In this document: in pieces, positions 53,014 to 62,237 of the stretch | Layout of the letters: the number at the start of each line of letters is the position of its first letter | Position numbering within the stretch: the stretch's first letter is position 1 | Position numbers and translations under genes: made by a program | NCBI RefSeq assembly: GCF_001562275.1 | Contig: NZ_CP014304.1 | Span: 2,108,001-2,172,000, forward strand | Direction of reading: 5' to 3' | Length of the DNA stretch: 64,000 bases | Source of the DNA: Hymenobacter sp. PAMC 26628 | GTDB taxonomy: Bacteria; Bacteroidota; Bacteroidia; Cytophagales; Hymenobacteraceae | The notes under the pieces: generated by a model | What the model was told of the DNA's origin: nothing | Databases searched by the model: none | The model's input: only the letters and a program-made list of their open reading frames with translations

Positions 53014-53949
53014 TTAATGCAGGCCCATAGTTGCCAGGTATCGCTCGGCGTCGAGGGCAGCCATGCACCCGGTGCCGGCCGCCGTCACGGCTTGGCGGTA
53101 GGTAAAATCCTGCACATCGCCGCAGGCAAATATGCCATCCACGTTGGTTTTGCTCGTGCCGGGCAGCGTTTTCAGGTAGCCTTGCTCATCGTGGTGCAGG
53201 TAGGGCTGAAAAATCTTAGAATTCGGCTCGTGCCCAATGGCAACGAAGAAGCCCGTGAGGGCAATTTCGCGGGTTTCGTGGGTCAGCAGGTTTTTCACCC
53301 GCACGCCTTCCACGGCGTGCTCGCCCAAAATCTCATCGGTTGCCGTGTCAAACAGCACCTCAATCTTGGGGTTGTCGAGCACACGCTTTTGCATAATTTT
53401 TGAGGCTTTCATCTCGCTTTTGCGCACAATCATGGTCACCTTGCTGGCCAGGTTGGCCAGGTAGGTGGCTTCCTCTGCGGCCGTGTCGCCGGCTCCGACA
53501 ATGGCCACTTCTTGGCCGCGGTAGAAGAAACCATCGCACACAGCACAGGCCGACACGCCTGAGCCGTTCAGCTTGGCTTCCGACGGCAAACCCAGCCACT
53601 TAGCCGAGGCCCCCGTGGCAATAATTACGGCGTCGGCCGTCAGCTCCGTCGTTTCGTCGATGGTGATTTTGTGCGGATGCCCCGAAAAATCCACCTTGGT
53701 AGCAATGCCGTAGCGAATATCGGTCCCGAAGCGGGTGGCCTGTTTCTTCAGGTCCTCCATCATCTCGGGGCCCATCACGCCGTCGGGGTAGCCAGGGAAA
53801 TTCTCCACGTCATTCGTGATGGTAAGCTGCCCACCGGGCTGCAGGCCCATATACATGACGGGGGCCATGTTGGCCCGGGCCGCGTAAATAGCTGCGGTGT
53901 AGCCCGCGGGGCCCGAACCAATGATCAGGCACTTGTGGTGTTCAGACAT
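53014..53949 (-). CDS. trxB: Thioredoxin-disulfide reductase
   Basis: 311 residues. FAD-binding GSGPAGYTAAIYAAR (11-25), redox pair Cys135-Cys138 in SACAVCDGFFYRG, NADPH-binding VGAGDTAAEEATYL, and the C-terminal FAD motif GIFACGDVQDFTYRQAV. It reduces thioredoxin with NADPH in the cytoplasm. It lies 28 bases from the M23 gene, on the same strand and upstream of it, so cotranscription is likely. Confidence 0.95.
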   Translation of the reverse strand: MSEHHKCLIIGSGPAGYTAAIYAARANMAPVMYMGLQPGGQLTITNDVENFPGYPDGVMGPEMMEDLKKQATRFGTDIRYGIATKVDFSGHPHKITIDETTELTADAVIIATGASAKWLGLPSEAKLNGSGVSACAVCDGFFYRGQEVAIVGAGDTAAEEATYLANLASKVTMIVRKSEMKASKIMQKRVLDNPKIEVLFDTATDEILGEHAVEGVRVKNLLTHETREIALTGFFVAIGHEPNSKIFQPYLHHDEQGYLKTLPGTSKTNVDGIFACGDVQDFTYRQAVTAAGTGCMAALDAERYLATMGLH

Positions 53950-54041
53950 GTTATAAAAAGGGCCCCTCGGGCCATAGCGCGGGGCATGGAGCCCCCGAAA
54001 CTGGTAATGAACAAAGCGGCGCCGGTAGCCCCACCGCTAGC

Positions 54042-54071
54042 AAAAAACCCCAACCTTACAGCCGGGGTTTT
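54042..54071 (-). terminator. Rho-independent terminator of rpoD
   Basis: On the minus strand aaaaccccggc / gttggggtttttt form the stem with the T-run, 24 bases after the rpoD stop codon. Confidence 0.8.
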
Positions 54072-54094
54072 GTGCATTGCAAAATTAGGTAGAA

Positions 54095-54958
54095 TTAACC
54101 CAAATAAGGCTTCAGTGCTTTCGAACGTGAGGTGTGGCGTAGGCGACGAATGGCCTTCTCCTTTATCTGGCGTACCCGTTCGCGGGTTAGGTTGAATTTC
54201 TCGCCAATTTCTTCCAGCGTCAGAGCGGCCTCGCCGTTCAACCCGAAGTACAGGGTAATAACATCAGCCTCGCGCTTGGTGAGCGTGCTCAGGGCCCGCT
54301 GCACTTCTTTGCGAAGCGAGTCGTTCATCAGGGCCATATCGGGCGACTCCTCGTCCTCGTTTTCGAGCACGTCGAGCAGGCGGTTTTCTTCACCTTGGAC
54401 AAACGGCGCGTCCACCGACACGTGGCGGCCCGAAATTTTGAGTGTGTCCACTACTTCCGAGGTGGTCAGTTCCAGTACTTCGGCGATTTCCTCAGGCGAG
54501 GGCTCGCGTTCAAACTTTTGCTCCAACTCCGAGAACGACTTGCTGATTTTGTTCAGCGAACCCACTCGATTCAGGGGCAGGCGAACGATGCGGCTCTGCT
54601 CGGCCAAGGCCTGCAGAATGGATTGGCGAATCCACCACACGGCGTACGAAATGAATTTAAAACCGCGGGTTTCGTCGAAACGCTTGGCTGCCTTGATCAG
54701 GCCCAGGTTGCCCTCATTGATGAGGTCACCAAGGCTAAGCCCTTGATTCTGATACTGTTTTGCCACCGACACTACGAAGCGCAGGTTGGCTTTGGTAAGC
54801 TTTTCCAGCGCCTGCTGGTCCCCGTCGCGGATGCGCTGAGCCAGGGTCACCTCCTCGTCGGGGGTGAGCAAATCCACCCGGCCAATCTCCTGGAGGTACT
54901 TATCCAGCGACTGGCTTTCGCGGTTGGTAATCTGCTTGCTGATTTTTAACTGTCTCAT
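54095..54958 (-). CDS. rpoD: Primary RNA polymerase sigma factor (RpoD/SigA type)
   Basis: 287 residues, the short form characteristic of Bacteroidota housekeeping sigma (no long region 1.1). Region 1.2 is [20 protein letters not shown], region 2 contains [12 protein letters not shown] and [17 protein letters not shown] (-10 type recognition and melting), region 3 VSLNK-like [15 protein letters not shown], and region 4.2 [20 protein letters not shown] (-35 type recognition). It directs most transcription, consistent with the TAnnTTTG promoters in the window. Single gene. Confidence 0.96.
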   Translation of the reverse strand: MRQLKISKQITNRESQSLDKYLQEIGRVDLLTPDEEVTLAQRIRDGDQQALEKLTKANLRFVVSVAKQYQNQGLSLGDLINEGNLGLIKAAKRFDETRGFKFISYAVWWIRQSILQALAEQSRIVRLPLNRVGSLNKISKSFSELEQKFEREPSPEEIAEVLELTTSEVVDTLKISGRHVSVDAPFVQGEENRLLDVLENEDEESPDMALMNDSLRKEVQRALSTLTKREADVITLYFGLNGEAALTLEEIGEKFNLTRERVRQIKEKAIRRLRHTSRSKALKPYLG

Positions 54959-55081
54959 GGAAAGAGGTAAAGGCGATAACTAGAGTTAATAGTTGACAAA
55001 GAATAACAGCTAACGATAGGCCGAGAGCGAGAGTCAAAGGAAACCAACAGGCTTTCTTTGACGAAAGTTCGGGCCGTAGTG

Positions 55082-57247
55082 TTACGCTTGGCCGTTGTCC
55101 ACGGCCGCGCCCTCGGGCTTCGGCAGCAGCACCTTCCGCGAGAGGCGGTACTTGCCGGTTTTCTTATCAATGTCCACCAGTTTCACGTCAATTTCCTGGC
55201 CCACTTCCAGCAAGCCTTCCAAGCTTTGGATGCGCTCGTGCGTCACTTCCGAGATGTGAAGCAACCCGTCCTTACCGGGCATAATTTCCACGAACGCGCC
55301 ATAAGGTTGGATGCTGCGTACCTTGCCTTTGTAGGTTTCACCGATTTCCGGCTGCGCCGCAATGGCCCGGATGCGGTCGATGGCACCCTGCATGTCCGTC
55401 TGGTTGGCCGCGTAAATGCTCACGTGGCCTTTCTCGTCCTTCTCCTCGATGATGACCGTGGCGTTGGTGTCCTTCTGGATTTGTTGGATAACCTTGCCGC
55501 CCGGCCCGATGATGGCACCAATAAACTCTTTGTCAATCAGCATTTTGTGCGAGCGGGGCGTATGCGCCTTCAACTCAGCAGCGGGCGCGTCAATGGTTTT
55601 GGCCATCTCGCGCAGGATGTGCAGGCGGCCTTCGCGGGCTTGGTGCAGGGCAGCCGTCAGAATCTCGTTGCTCAGCCCCTGGATTTTGATGTCCATCTGG
55701 CAAGCGCAAATGCCTTTCTCGGTGCCAGTTACTTTAAAGTCCATGTCGCCGAGGTGGTCCTCATCGCCCAAGATGTCTGAAAGCACGGCGTATTCACCGG
55801 TCTCCTTGTCCTGCACGAGGCCCATGGCAATGCCCGCCACGGCGGCGCGCACTTTCACACCGGCGTCCATCAGGGCCAGCGAGCCGGCGCACACCGTGGC
55901 CATTGAGCTGGAGCCGTTCGACTCCAGAATATCCGACACGATGCGGATAGTGTAGGGGTTTTCGTCGTCAGGGGGCAACACTTGCTTGAGGCTGCGCATG
56001 GCTAGGTTACCGTGGCCAATTTCGCGGCGGCCGGCACCACGGTTAGGCTTCACTTCACCGGTCGAGAAACCGGGGAAGTTATAGTGTAGCATGAACTTCG
56101 AGTAGCCCTTGGTCAGCGGCTGGTCCACAATCTGCTCATCGAGCTTGGTACCGAGCGTGGCCGTAGTCAGGCTCTGAGTTTCGCCGCGGGTGAAGATGGC
56201 CGAACCGTGGGCTCCCGGCAGGTAGTTGATTTCCGACCAGATGGGGCGGATTTCCGTCAGCTGGCGGCCGTCAAGGCGCACCCGATCCTTCACCATCATG
56301 TCGCGGATGGCCTTCTTCTCGGCCGACGAGTAGTAGCGGCTGAACATTTTCATGTCCAACTCGGGCTGCTCAGCCACAAGCTTGTCTAAAAACGCTTTCT
56401 TAACCCCGGTAAAGCCTTCCTTGCGGCCGGCCTTGCTGGTATTGCCCCCCCGGGCAACGTCGTAGGCACCTTGGTAAATGCCTTGGTGGATAAGCTGCTT
56501 CAGCGCGTCGTTTTCCTCGTATTTTGGGTACTCGCGGGGCTGCGACTCGGGCGTGCGACCCACGGCCTCTGCTAGGTCGTTTTGCAGTTGCACCTGGGCC
56601 TTTATGGCCTCGTGCCCGAAAGCAATGGCAGCCACCATTTCCTCTTCGCTCACCTCGTGCATCTCGCCTTCCACCATGGCGACCGAGTCCGCGGTCGCGC
56701 CCACGATGAGGTCCATGTCGGCGCGTTTAAGGTCGCTGGTTTTGGGATTGATCTGGAACTGGCCATCGATGCGGGCCACGCGCACTTCCGAAATAGGGCC
56801 GGCAAACGGAATGTCCGAAATTGAGAGCGCGGCCGAGGCCGCCAGGGCCGCCAGCGCATCCGGCTGCACCTCTTTATCAGCCGAGATGAGGGTGATCATC
56901 ACCTGTACCTCGTAGTGGTAGTCCTTGGGGAACATCGGCCGCAGGATGCGGTCAACGAGGCGGCAAATCAGGATTTCGTAGTCCGACAGGCGGCCTTCGC
57001 GGCGCTGAAAAGAACCGGGGATTTTGCCGGCCGAGCCGAATTTTTCTTGGTAGTCAACCGACAGGGGCAGGAAGTCAACGCCGTCGCGCTGGCTGGGGGC
57101 CGACACTACGGTGGCCAGCAGCATGGTATCGCCGAGACGGACCACTACGGCCCCATCGGCAAACTTGGCCAGCTTGCCAGTTTCAATGGAAATCTGGCGG
57201 CCGTCGGGCAGGGCCAGGGTTTTAGTAATGGCGTGAGGGGCGGGCAT
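55082..57247 (-). CDS. pnp: Polyribonucleotide nucleotidyltransferase (PNPase)
   Basis: 721 residues, full length. Two RNase PH-like domains are present (N-terminal about 10-145 with VVSAPSQRDGVDFLPLSVDY; second about 320-550 with RPIWSEINYLPGAHGSAIFTRGE and SDILGDEDHLGDMDFKVTGT). They are separated by the helical domain and followed by a KH domain (IGPGGKVIQQIQ) and an S1 domain (YKGKVRSIQPYGAFVEIMPG). It degrades RNA 3' to 5' with phosphate. It lies downstream of rpsO on the same strand, the same order as in E. coli, with a hairpin between. Confidence 0.97.
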   Translation of the reverse strand: MPAPHAITKTLALPDGRQISIETGKLAKFADGAVVVRLGDTMLLATVVSAPSQRDGVDFLPLSVDYQEKFGSAGKIPGSFQRREGRLSDYEILICRLVDRILRPMFPKDYHYEVQVMITLISADKEVQPDALAALAASAALSISDIPFAGPISEVRVARIDGQFQINPKTSDLKRADMDLIVGATADSVAMVEGEMHEVSEEEMVAAIAFGHEAIKAQVQLQNDLAEAVGRTPESQPREYPKYEENDALKQLIHQGIYQGAYDVARGGNTSKAGRKEGFTGVKKAFLDKLVAEQPELDMKMFSRYYSSAEKKAIRDMMVKDRVRLDGRQLTEIRPIWSEINYLPGAHGSAIFTRGETQSLTTATLGTKLDEQIVDQPLTKGYSKFMLHYNFPGFSTGEVKPNRGAGRREIGHGNLAMRSLKQVLPPDDENPYTIRIVSDILESNGSSSMATVCAGSLALMDAGVKVRAAVAGIAMGLVQDKETGEYAVLSDILGDEDHLGDMDFKVTGTEKGICACQMDIKIQGLSNEILTAALHQAREGRLHILREMAKTIDAPAAELKAHTPRSHKMLIDKEFIGAIIGPGGKVIQQIQKDTNATVIIEEKDEKGHVSIYAANQTDMQGAIDRIRAIAAQPEIGETYKGKVRSIQPYGAFVEIMPGKDGLLHISEVTHERIQSLEGLLEVGQEIDVKLVDIDKKTGKYRLSRKVLLPKPEGAAVDNGQA

Positions 57248-57369
57248 TCAGTTGGAGAAGAGAGGATAAGGGACAGGAGAAGTGAGAACCGCAGGGTGGG
57301 GGCGTTTTGTAAACACTGAACGCAAAAGCACAGCTTATCGCTCCCGGCTCACTTCTCGCAACAGGCATA

Positions 57370-57412
57370 AAAAAGAGTAGGGAACCTTCCACTGGAAGGC
57401 TCCCTACTCTCA
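57370..57412 (-). terminator. Terminator/processing hairpin between rpsO and pnp
   Basis: On the minus strand agagtagggagccttcc pairs with ggaaggttccctactct and is followed by six T. It lies 10 bases after rpsO; pnp expression would need read-through or its own promoter. Confidence 0.85.
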
Positions 57413-57422
57413 AGCATTGGGC

Positions 57423-57698
57423 TTACTTGCGGATGCCCAGCTCTTTGATGATGGCGCGGTAGCGGTTGATTTCGCGGTGCTGGAGGTAGTCCAGCATGCG
57501 GCGGCGCTTACCGACCAGTTTCAGCAGGCCCAAACGGGTGCTGTGGTCTTTTTTGTTGACCTTCAGGTGCTCCGTCAGGTGGTTGATGCGGTGGGTGAAG
57601 AGGCCAATCTGAGCCTCGGCCGAGCCAGTATCAGTTTTAACGTGTTGGAGGCTATTCTTTTCGAAAATCTCCTGTTTTGCTTCGGTGGTCAGTTTCAT
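57423..57698 (-). CDS. rpsO: 30S ribosomal protein S15
   Basis: 91 residues (family 88-90). [22 protein letters not shown] and [21 protein letters not shown] are the rRNA-binding signature. Start ATG at 57698 gives [13 protein letters not shown]; the frame open upstream to 57749 crosses the leader. A consensus promoter lies 70-100 bases upstream. Confidence 0.97.
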   Translation of the reverse strand: MKLTTEAKQEIFEKNSLQHVKTDTGSAEAQIGLFTHRINHLTEHLKVNKKDHSTRLGLLKLVGKRRRMLDYLQHREINRYRAIIKELGIRK

Positions 57699-57768
57699 CG
57701 GCGGATAGGGCCAAGCCCCGTCTTGGATTAAAAAAATGAAAAAATGCACCCCGCATCTCGGGGTTCCG

Positions 57769-57801
57769 CAAAGGTACGACGTTTAATTAACTAACCAGCA
57801 A
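57769..57801 (-). promoter_or_regulatory. Promoter of rpsO
   Basis: On the minus strand TTG (57801-57799) and a perfect TACCTTTG (57776-57769) are separated by 22 bases, matching the Bacteroidota -33/-7 promoter. Confidence 0.6.
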
Positions 57802-57819
57802 TAAAAGTTGGCTGAGGCC

Positions 57820-59268
57820 CTATTCTTCACCTTCAGGCTTCGTTAGCGGGCGCAGGCCCGGCAGACCCAGGCGCCGGGGCAACCGCCGCCAAAAGTCCAC
57901 TTCCAGCAAGCCCGAATCGTTGTAGGCCTGAAAGAGCAAAAACAGCCCTACGGGCAACAGCACCAGGTTTGCCATCCACACCCCCACGCCCACGGGCAGC
58001 ACAAACTCCTTGGCATATTTGGTGCCCGTGATGGTGAGCACGTAGTAAACTATGAAGAACAGAATGGACACCAGAATAGGCACGCCCAAGCCACCCTTCT
58101 TAATGATGGAGCCCAACGGGGCCCCAATTAGGAACATGAGCAGCACGGCCACCGACTGGGCGTACTTGTTATAAATCTCGACCCGGTACTGAGCCGAGTC
58201 GCGGGCCAGGTTGTCGAGCTTATCGGCGGTGACTTTGAACGACTCGCGCAGGTTGCGGGCACGGTTGGCCGCCTGCTCCACCATGGGAGCCGTTAGCTTG
58301 GGCAAACGCTTCGCTGGTACCTGCCAATGGGCTACCCGGCGGCTGGCCGCCGCCCCCAGCGTATCAAAACGCAGGTAGGTATAGTAAGCGTCGAGTTGGC
58401 GGGGCATCTGTTGGCGCGCCAAGCCCAGGCTGCGCTGGATGGAATCGGTGCCAGCGCGGAGCTGTGGGATGGTGAGCATCATCCGATTGGTCTGGAACAG
58501 CTCTACTTTCGTGCGGTTGAGGTCGAACGAGGCCAGCGAGAACGTCACCACGTTATGGTCGAATCCCTGACGGATGAAGCTGGCCCCGGCGCGGTTCTGG
58601 GCGTCGGGCTGCTCCACATAATTGTGGCCGTGGAAAAGCTCCAGGCCCAGGTAGGCCCCGTTGAAACGGGTGAACATGCGGCCTGAGTCGGCCAGCATCA
58701 CAGTGGCGTTGCCGCTGCGCTGGGTATGGTCGTAAATCATCACCCCGTGCAGGCGGTCCTTTTTGGGGCCCGTCTTGTGGTCCACCTTGATGGTGTAGCC
58801 TGGGATACCGCCGTAGAATACACCTTCACGGATGTCAAGGGCCAATTTTTGCTGGCGTACATCCCACAGCAGGCTGTACGCTTGAAGATTAGCCTTAGGT
58901 ACTATCGTTTTATTGAACCAAAACGAGGCCAGCAGCAGCCCCACGCTCACCACCAGCACCGGCCGCAGAATACGCGTGAGGGCAATACCCGAGGCCTTAA
59001 TAGCCGTCAGCTCGTGGTGCTCGCCCATGCTGCCGTAAGTCATCAGTGATGAGAGGAGTACGGCCAGCGGCAGCGAGGTGGGCACAATCAGCACGCTCAA
59101 GTAGAACAGCAGTTTGCCGATCACCGGCAGGCCTAAGTCTTTGCCGATAATATCGTCGAGGTACTTTAGAAGCGTTTGGGTGAGCAGAATGAACTGCACC
59201 ACCGCGAACGTGAGTAAAAACGGCCCGGCAAAGGCCTTCAAAATTAACTTGTCTAGTTTCTTGATCAT
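57820..59268 (-). CDS. LptF/LptG family permease (lipopolysaccharide export)
   Basis: 482 residues. Three N-terminal membrane helices (with KAFAGPFLLTFAVVQFILLTQ and LPLAVLLSSLMTYGSMGEHHELTAIKASGI) are followed by a large periplasmic beta-jellyroll-like domain (about 110-360) and three C-terminal helices (SVAVLLMFLIGAPLGSIIKKGG). The GEHHELTAIKASGI segment is the cytoplasmic coupling-helix region of YjgP/YjgQ proteins, which work with the LptB ATPase to extract LPS. The protein is longer than proteobacterial LptF/G (about 360), normal for Bacteroidota. Start ATG at 59268. Confidence 0.9.
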   Translation of the reverse strand: MIKKLDKLILKAFAGPFLLTFAVVQFILLTQTLLKYLDDIIGKDLGLPVIGKLLFYLSVLIVPTSLPLAVLLSSLMTYGSMGEHHELTAIKASGIALTRILRPVLVVSVGLLLASFWFNKTIVPKANLQAYSLLWDVRQQKLALDIREGVFYGGIPGYTIKVDHKTGPKKDRLHGVMIYDHTQRSGNATVMLADSGRMFTRFNGAYLGLELFHGHNYVEQPDAQNRAGASFIRQGFDHNVVTFSLASFDLNRTKVELFQTNRMMLTIPQLRAGTDSIQRSLGLARQQMPRQLDAYYTYLRFDTLGAAASRRVAHWQVPAKRLPKLTAPMVEQAANRARNLRESFKVTADKLDNLARDSAQYRVEIYNKYAQSVAVLLMFLIGAPLGSIIKKGGLGVPILVSILFFIVYYVLTITGTKYAKEFVLPVGVGVWMANLVLLPVGLFLLFQAYNDSGLLEVDFWRRLPRRLGLPGLRPLTKPEGEE

Positions 59269-59339
59269 GCGCAGGGCCAAACAATAACGCGGCCACGCCC
59301 CAGTAACGGAGCAGGTGGTCAAATCGTGCGTGGGGCCCC

Positions 59340-59750
59340 CTAGCCCCCTACTTGCTCGCGCAACTTGGCCACGAGCCCGTCCCAGAGCTCGCGCTGCTCA
59401 GCGGCTTGGGCTGAGGAATAGTCTAAGATGTGTAAAAACACCTCGTCCGTCACTGCCGAAGAATGCAGCGTAAACTCCACGTAGCTAGGGTCGGCAACGG
59501 CGGCATGCTCGGGCCCCGAAAAAACGTAACGAGCCGCGCGATTGAGGCGCTGGGGCCCCACTTCGGCGTAGTGGTTCTCGCGGTCCCACACGAAGTTCAA
59601 CCGCCCACCCGCCACGTGGTTCGCGTCGTCGCAAAACCACTGGGCCAGACCCGCAGCCGTGGCTAGGTACGGAAACAGTATTTTAGGCGACGCATTAATG
59701 GGATAATCTACCACAAACGGCGTTTTAACTTGGGTATCAGGCAATGCCAT
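59340..59750 (-). CDS. START-like (SRPBCC) domain protein
   Basis: 136 residues covering a single helix-grip fold. FVVDYPINASPKILFPYLATAAGLAQWFC is the N-terminal strand-helix signature of the Bacteroidota START-like family, related to AHA1. A hydrophobic pocket for a small ligand is expected; the ligand is unknown. It is 71 bases upstream of the LptF/G gene on the same strand and could be cotranscribed with it. Confidence 0.83.
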   Translation of the reverse strand: MALPDTQVKTPFVVDYPINASPKILFPYLATAAGLAQWFCDDANHVAGGRLNFVWDRENHYAEVGPQRLNRAARYVFSGPEHAAVADPSYVEFTLHSSAVTDEVFLHILDYSSAQAAEQRELWDGLVAKLREQVGG

Positions 59751-59832
59751 GGACTTAATTAATTTAAGAACGGAGGGCCACGGTAGCCAAAGGCCAGCGG
59801 GGCAGAATAAACCTTGTTTTTGGGCTTGCAGC

Positions 59833-59864
59833 TTGCACAGACGCTATTTATTGCGTTACCTTTG
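59833..59864 (+). promoter_or_regulatory. Promoter of tRNA-Met
   Basis: TTG (59833-59835) and a perfect TACCTTTG (59857-59864) are 21 bases apart; the tRNA 5' end is 15 bases after the -7 box. This is the cleanest Bacteroidota promoter in the window. Confidence 0.7.
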
Positions 59865-59878
59865 CACCCACAAACCCC

Positions 59879-59952
59879 GGCGGGGTAGCTCAGTTGGTTA
59901 GAGCACAGGATTCATAACCCTGAGGTCGGCGGATCGTACCCGCCTCCCGCTA
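59879..59952 (+). tRNA. tRNA-Met (anticodon CAT), unusual T-loop
   Basis: Cloverleaf: acceptor GGCGGGG / TCCCGCT (G1-T72 wobble), D-arm GCTC..GAGC, anticodon arm CAGGA-TTCATAA-CCCTG (last pair A-C), T-arm GGCGG-ATCGTAC-CCGCC, discriminator A. CCA is not encoded. Anticodon CAT and the D-arm fit elongator tRNA-Met. The T-loop should begin TTC and have A58 (usual form TTCGATC); here positions 54, 58 and 59 are A, T and A. The strong promoter and terminator suggest it is transcribed. Confidence 0.85.
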
Positions 59953-59962
59953 CTTGTAAGTC

Positions 59963-59998
59963 AAGCACTTGCGCACTCAGTTGCGCAAGTGCTTTTTT
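59963..59998 (+). terminator. Rho-independent terminator after tRNA-Met
   Basis: aagcacttgcgca / tgcgcaagtgctt (13 bp, 6-base loop) followed by T6. Confidence 0.9.
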
Positions 59999-60663
59999 AT
60001 TGCTAAGGCAACTATCTATCATCTAGATAAGATTGGGATTTAGGGTGCAAATGTACGCATTTCCCCACCTTTGCTAACGCCATTATGCAACAGTTTGCTA
60101 CCAACGTAGTAGCCCACAGCAAACGTAGCCTTGGGAAGATCAACTGCTTGATCACAATTAAGATCCCCGCTATATTGTTGACCTTAATGGCCAGCGTTCG
60201 CTATCCTGCGCCAAGGCTACTTGCCAAACAGGTAAGTATTGGAAACAAAACGCAACAGCTGACTCAACTTTTTACGTTCGCCAAGCAACATAAGTGATAA
60301 CGGCCACCCGGCACCATATCGGGTAATGGCCATCGCGCGGCGCATTGCCAGCGTGCCAACGCCTTTAAATGCAAACCAACACAATACGGAACTTGGCAGT
60401 TTGACCAAATGCCACAATCGCCGAAGCCCCTTTGGCTGGCCGTCGAGACGTGACACTGCTTTACAACATGGTGAATAATCTGCCCGCGGGCTTGGTCATG
60501 TGATAATGTACTGCAAACGGCGTACGCATCCGAGACGGTAAAAAGGTATGGCCGCATTCGCCAGTCTTACTACCTTAGTCAGCCTGTTCGTATTGGTGGT
60601 AATCGGTGAACCAAGCTAGTCAGGCGCTAATAACGGCCAGCGCTGCTAAGTAGCTTTTAGCGC
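59999..60663. other. 665-bp intergenic stretch without recognisable gene
   Basis: Open frames here are short (70 residues on the plus strand from 60085; 79 and 97 residues on the minus strand) and resemble no family I know. Base composition is more AT-rich than neighbouring genes and there are inverted words such as gtagccttgg (60124) and ccaaggctac (60211). It may be a decayed gene or inserted remnant next to the tRNA. Confidence 0.5.
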
Positions 60664-60715
60664 AAAAAGCGCCTGCTTCTTTCTATTAAGAAGCAGGCGC
60701 TTTTTGTGAGCTTTA
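60664..60715. terminator. Bidirectional terminator downstream of rplT
   Basis: aaaaagcgcctgcttctt / aagaagcaggcgcttttt, perfect 18-bp stem with a 6-base loop; it ends the infC-rpmI-rplT transcript on the minus strand. Confidence 0.9.
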
Positions 60716-60739
60716 ACTAAATCCTATGGGACCAGCGCT

Positions 60740-61084
60740 TTACTTTGCTTTTTCCACAATGCCTGCGAAGGCAACGGGATGGTTCAAAGCAAGGTCAGCT
60801 AGTACTTTGCGGTTCAGTTCGATGCCAGCTTTTTTCAAGCCACCCATCAGCTGTGAATAAGACAAGCCGTGCTGACGAGCACCGGCGTTGATACGCTGAA
60901 TCCAGAGGGCCCGGAATTCGCGCTTCTTTACTTTGCGGTCGCGGTAGGCGTAGAGAAGGCCTTTTTCGACGGCGTTTTTGGCAACGGTCCACACGTTTTT
61001 GCGACGGCCGTAATAGCCTTTCGCCAAACGCATAATTTTTTTGCGGCGGTGGCGCGAGGCCACATGGTTGACACTTCTTGGCAT
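60740..61084 (-). CDS. rplT: 50S ribosomal protein L20
   Basis: 114 residues. The basic N-terminus [28 protein letters not shown] and the globular [24 protein letters not shown] segment ([20 protein letters not shown]) identify L20. Last gene of the infC-rpmI-rplT operon, 183 bases after rpmI. L20 represses this operon in E. coli and B. subtilis by binding mRNA; the unusually long rpmI-rplT gap here could hold such a site. Confidence 0.97.
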   Translation of the reverse strand: MPRSVNHVASRHRRKKIMRLAKGYYGRRKNVWTVAKNAVEKGLLYAYRDRKVKKREFRALWIQRINAGARQHGLSYSQLMGGLKKAGIELNRKVLADLALNHPVAFAGIVEKAK

Positions 61085-61267
61085 AACCTAGATTGTTTTT
61101 GGCAGCCGGCGTCACTACGTAGCAGCAGTGGCTTGAAATTGCGGCCGGAAGCCTGGTGGAGAATTAAATTGTTAAATAACTTAACTAGTTAATTATTGTC
61201 AGACAAATTCTATGAGCTGATTATACTGAACAGCAGCGATTTATTTTACAACACTTCGACTGTTAAA
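61085..61267. other. rpmI-rplT intergenic region
   Basis: 183-base AT-rich gap within the operon (ttgttaaataacttaactag near 61169). Unusually long for this gene pair. I do not see a clear terminator or promoter. Confidence 0.4.
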
Positions 61268-61462
61268 TTAGATATTCAGCATCTGCTGCACCCGGTTCAT
61301 GTCGGCGCTGCTCACGAGGCCGGCTTGGGTGAGGTTACGCTTGCGCTTAGTGCTCTTCTTGGTCAGAATGTGCGATTTGTAGGCGTGCTTCCGCTTCACC
61401 TTGCCCGAGCCGGTGAGCGTGAACCGCTTCTTAGCACCGGATTTCGTCTTTACTTTCGGCAT
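61268..61462 (-). CDS. rpmI: 50S ribosomal protein L35
   Basis: 64 residues. [20 protein letters not shown] and [20 protein letters not shown] are the L35 signatures. It stands between infC and rplT in the usual order. Confidence 0.97.
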   Translation of the reverse strand: MPKVKTKSGAKKRFTLTGSGKVKRKHAYKSHILTKKSTKRKRNLTQAGLVSSADMNRVQQMLNI

Positions 61463-61545
61463 TGTATTGGGGTTTGGGGTGGTTGTTGATTGTTTGTTGA
61501 TTGCTGACCGACCGTGGGCCGGGAAGCCATCCGCAACCGGATATG

Positions 61546-62229
61546 CTATTCGGTATCGGCCGCCGCGGTGGCCGGAGCTTCGACTTCCTGCGGTGCAGCC
61601 TCTTGGGCAACGGCTGGCTTGGGGGCCTTTTTATCCGGCTTATCGCCGGCAACGGCGGGTTTCGCCGTGGGCTTGGCTACGATAGCGGCTTTGGGCGCGA
61701 GGTAAAGGAACATGCGCTTGCCTTCGAGCTTAGGCAGCTGCTCTACCTTGGCCAAGTCTTCGAGGGCTTGGGCAAACTTGAGCAGCAGGATTTCGCCCCG
61801 CTCCTTGAACACGATGCTCCGGCCGACGAAGTGCACGTAGCTCTTGATTTTTGCACCTTCGCGCAAAAACTCCTGGGCGTGCTTTACCTTAAAGGCAAAG
61901 TCATGTTCGTCGGTATTGGGTCCGAAACGAATTTCCTTGAGGACAACTTTGGTCTGCTTGGCTTTGAGCTCACGGGTTTTCTTCTTCTGCTCGTACTTAA
62001 ATTTCGAGTAGTCGATGACGCGGCATACGGGCGGCGTGGCCGTAGGCGAAATCTCAACGAGGTCGAGGTTCTGCTCCTGGGCCATTTTGCGGGCCTGGTC
62101 CGTGGTGTACACACCCTGAGGCACGTTGTCGCCAACTAAGCGGACTTCGCGGGCCAGGATCTTCTGGTTGATTTTGAACGGCTCCTCCACCTGCTGGCGG
62201 GGCACGTACCGACGATTCGGGGTTGCTAT
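61546..62229 (-). CDS. infC: Translation initiation factor IF-3, probable AUA start
   Basis: 227 residues. The N-domain contains [20 protein letters not shown] and the C-domain [19 protein letters not shown] [20 protein letters not shown]. The conserved N-terminus [20 protein letters not shown] is preceded in frame by ATA (62229-62227), and AGGAGG (62243-62238) stands 8 bases before it. No ATG, GTG or TTG occurs at this place; the open frame upstream codes for non-conserved leader. IF-3 genes classically use AUU, AUC or AUA so that IF-3 can limit its own translation. A ~47-residue Ala/Pro/Lys C-terminal tail ([19 protein letters not shown]) exceeds the usual ~175-180 residue protein. Confidence 0.93.
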   Translation of the reverse strand: MATPNRRYVPRQQVEEPFKINQKILAREVRLVGDNVPQGVYTTDQARKMAQEQNLDLVEISPTATPPVCRVIDYSKFKYEQKKKTRELKAKQTKVVLKEIRFGPNTDEHDFAFKVKHAQEFLREGAKIKSYVHFVGRSIVFKERGEILLLKFAQALEDLAKVEQLPKLEGKRMFLYLAPKAAIVAKPTAKPAVAGDKPDKKAPKPAVAQEAAPQEVEAPATAAADTE

Positions 62230-62237
62230 GGTTTGGT

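Noticed and set aside
60085..60557. Small frames of 70, 79 and 97 residues after tRNA-Met
   Set aside because: They overlap one another on both strands, show no family motif, no promoter and no conserved start.
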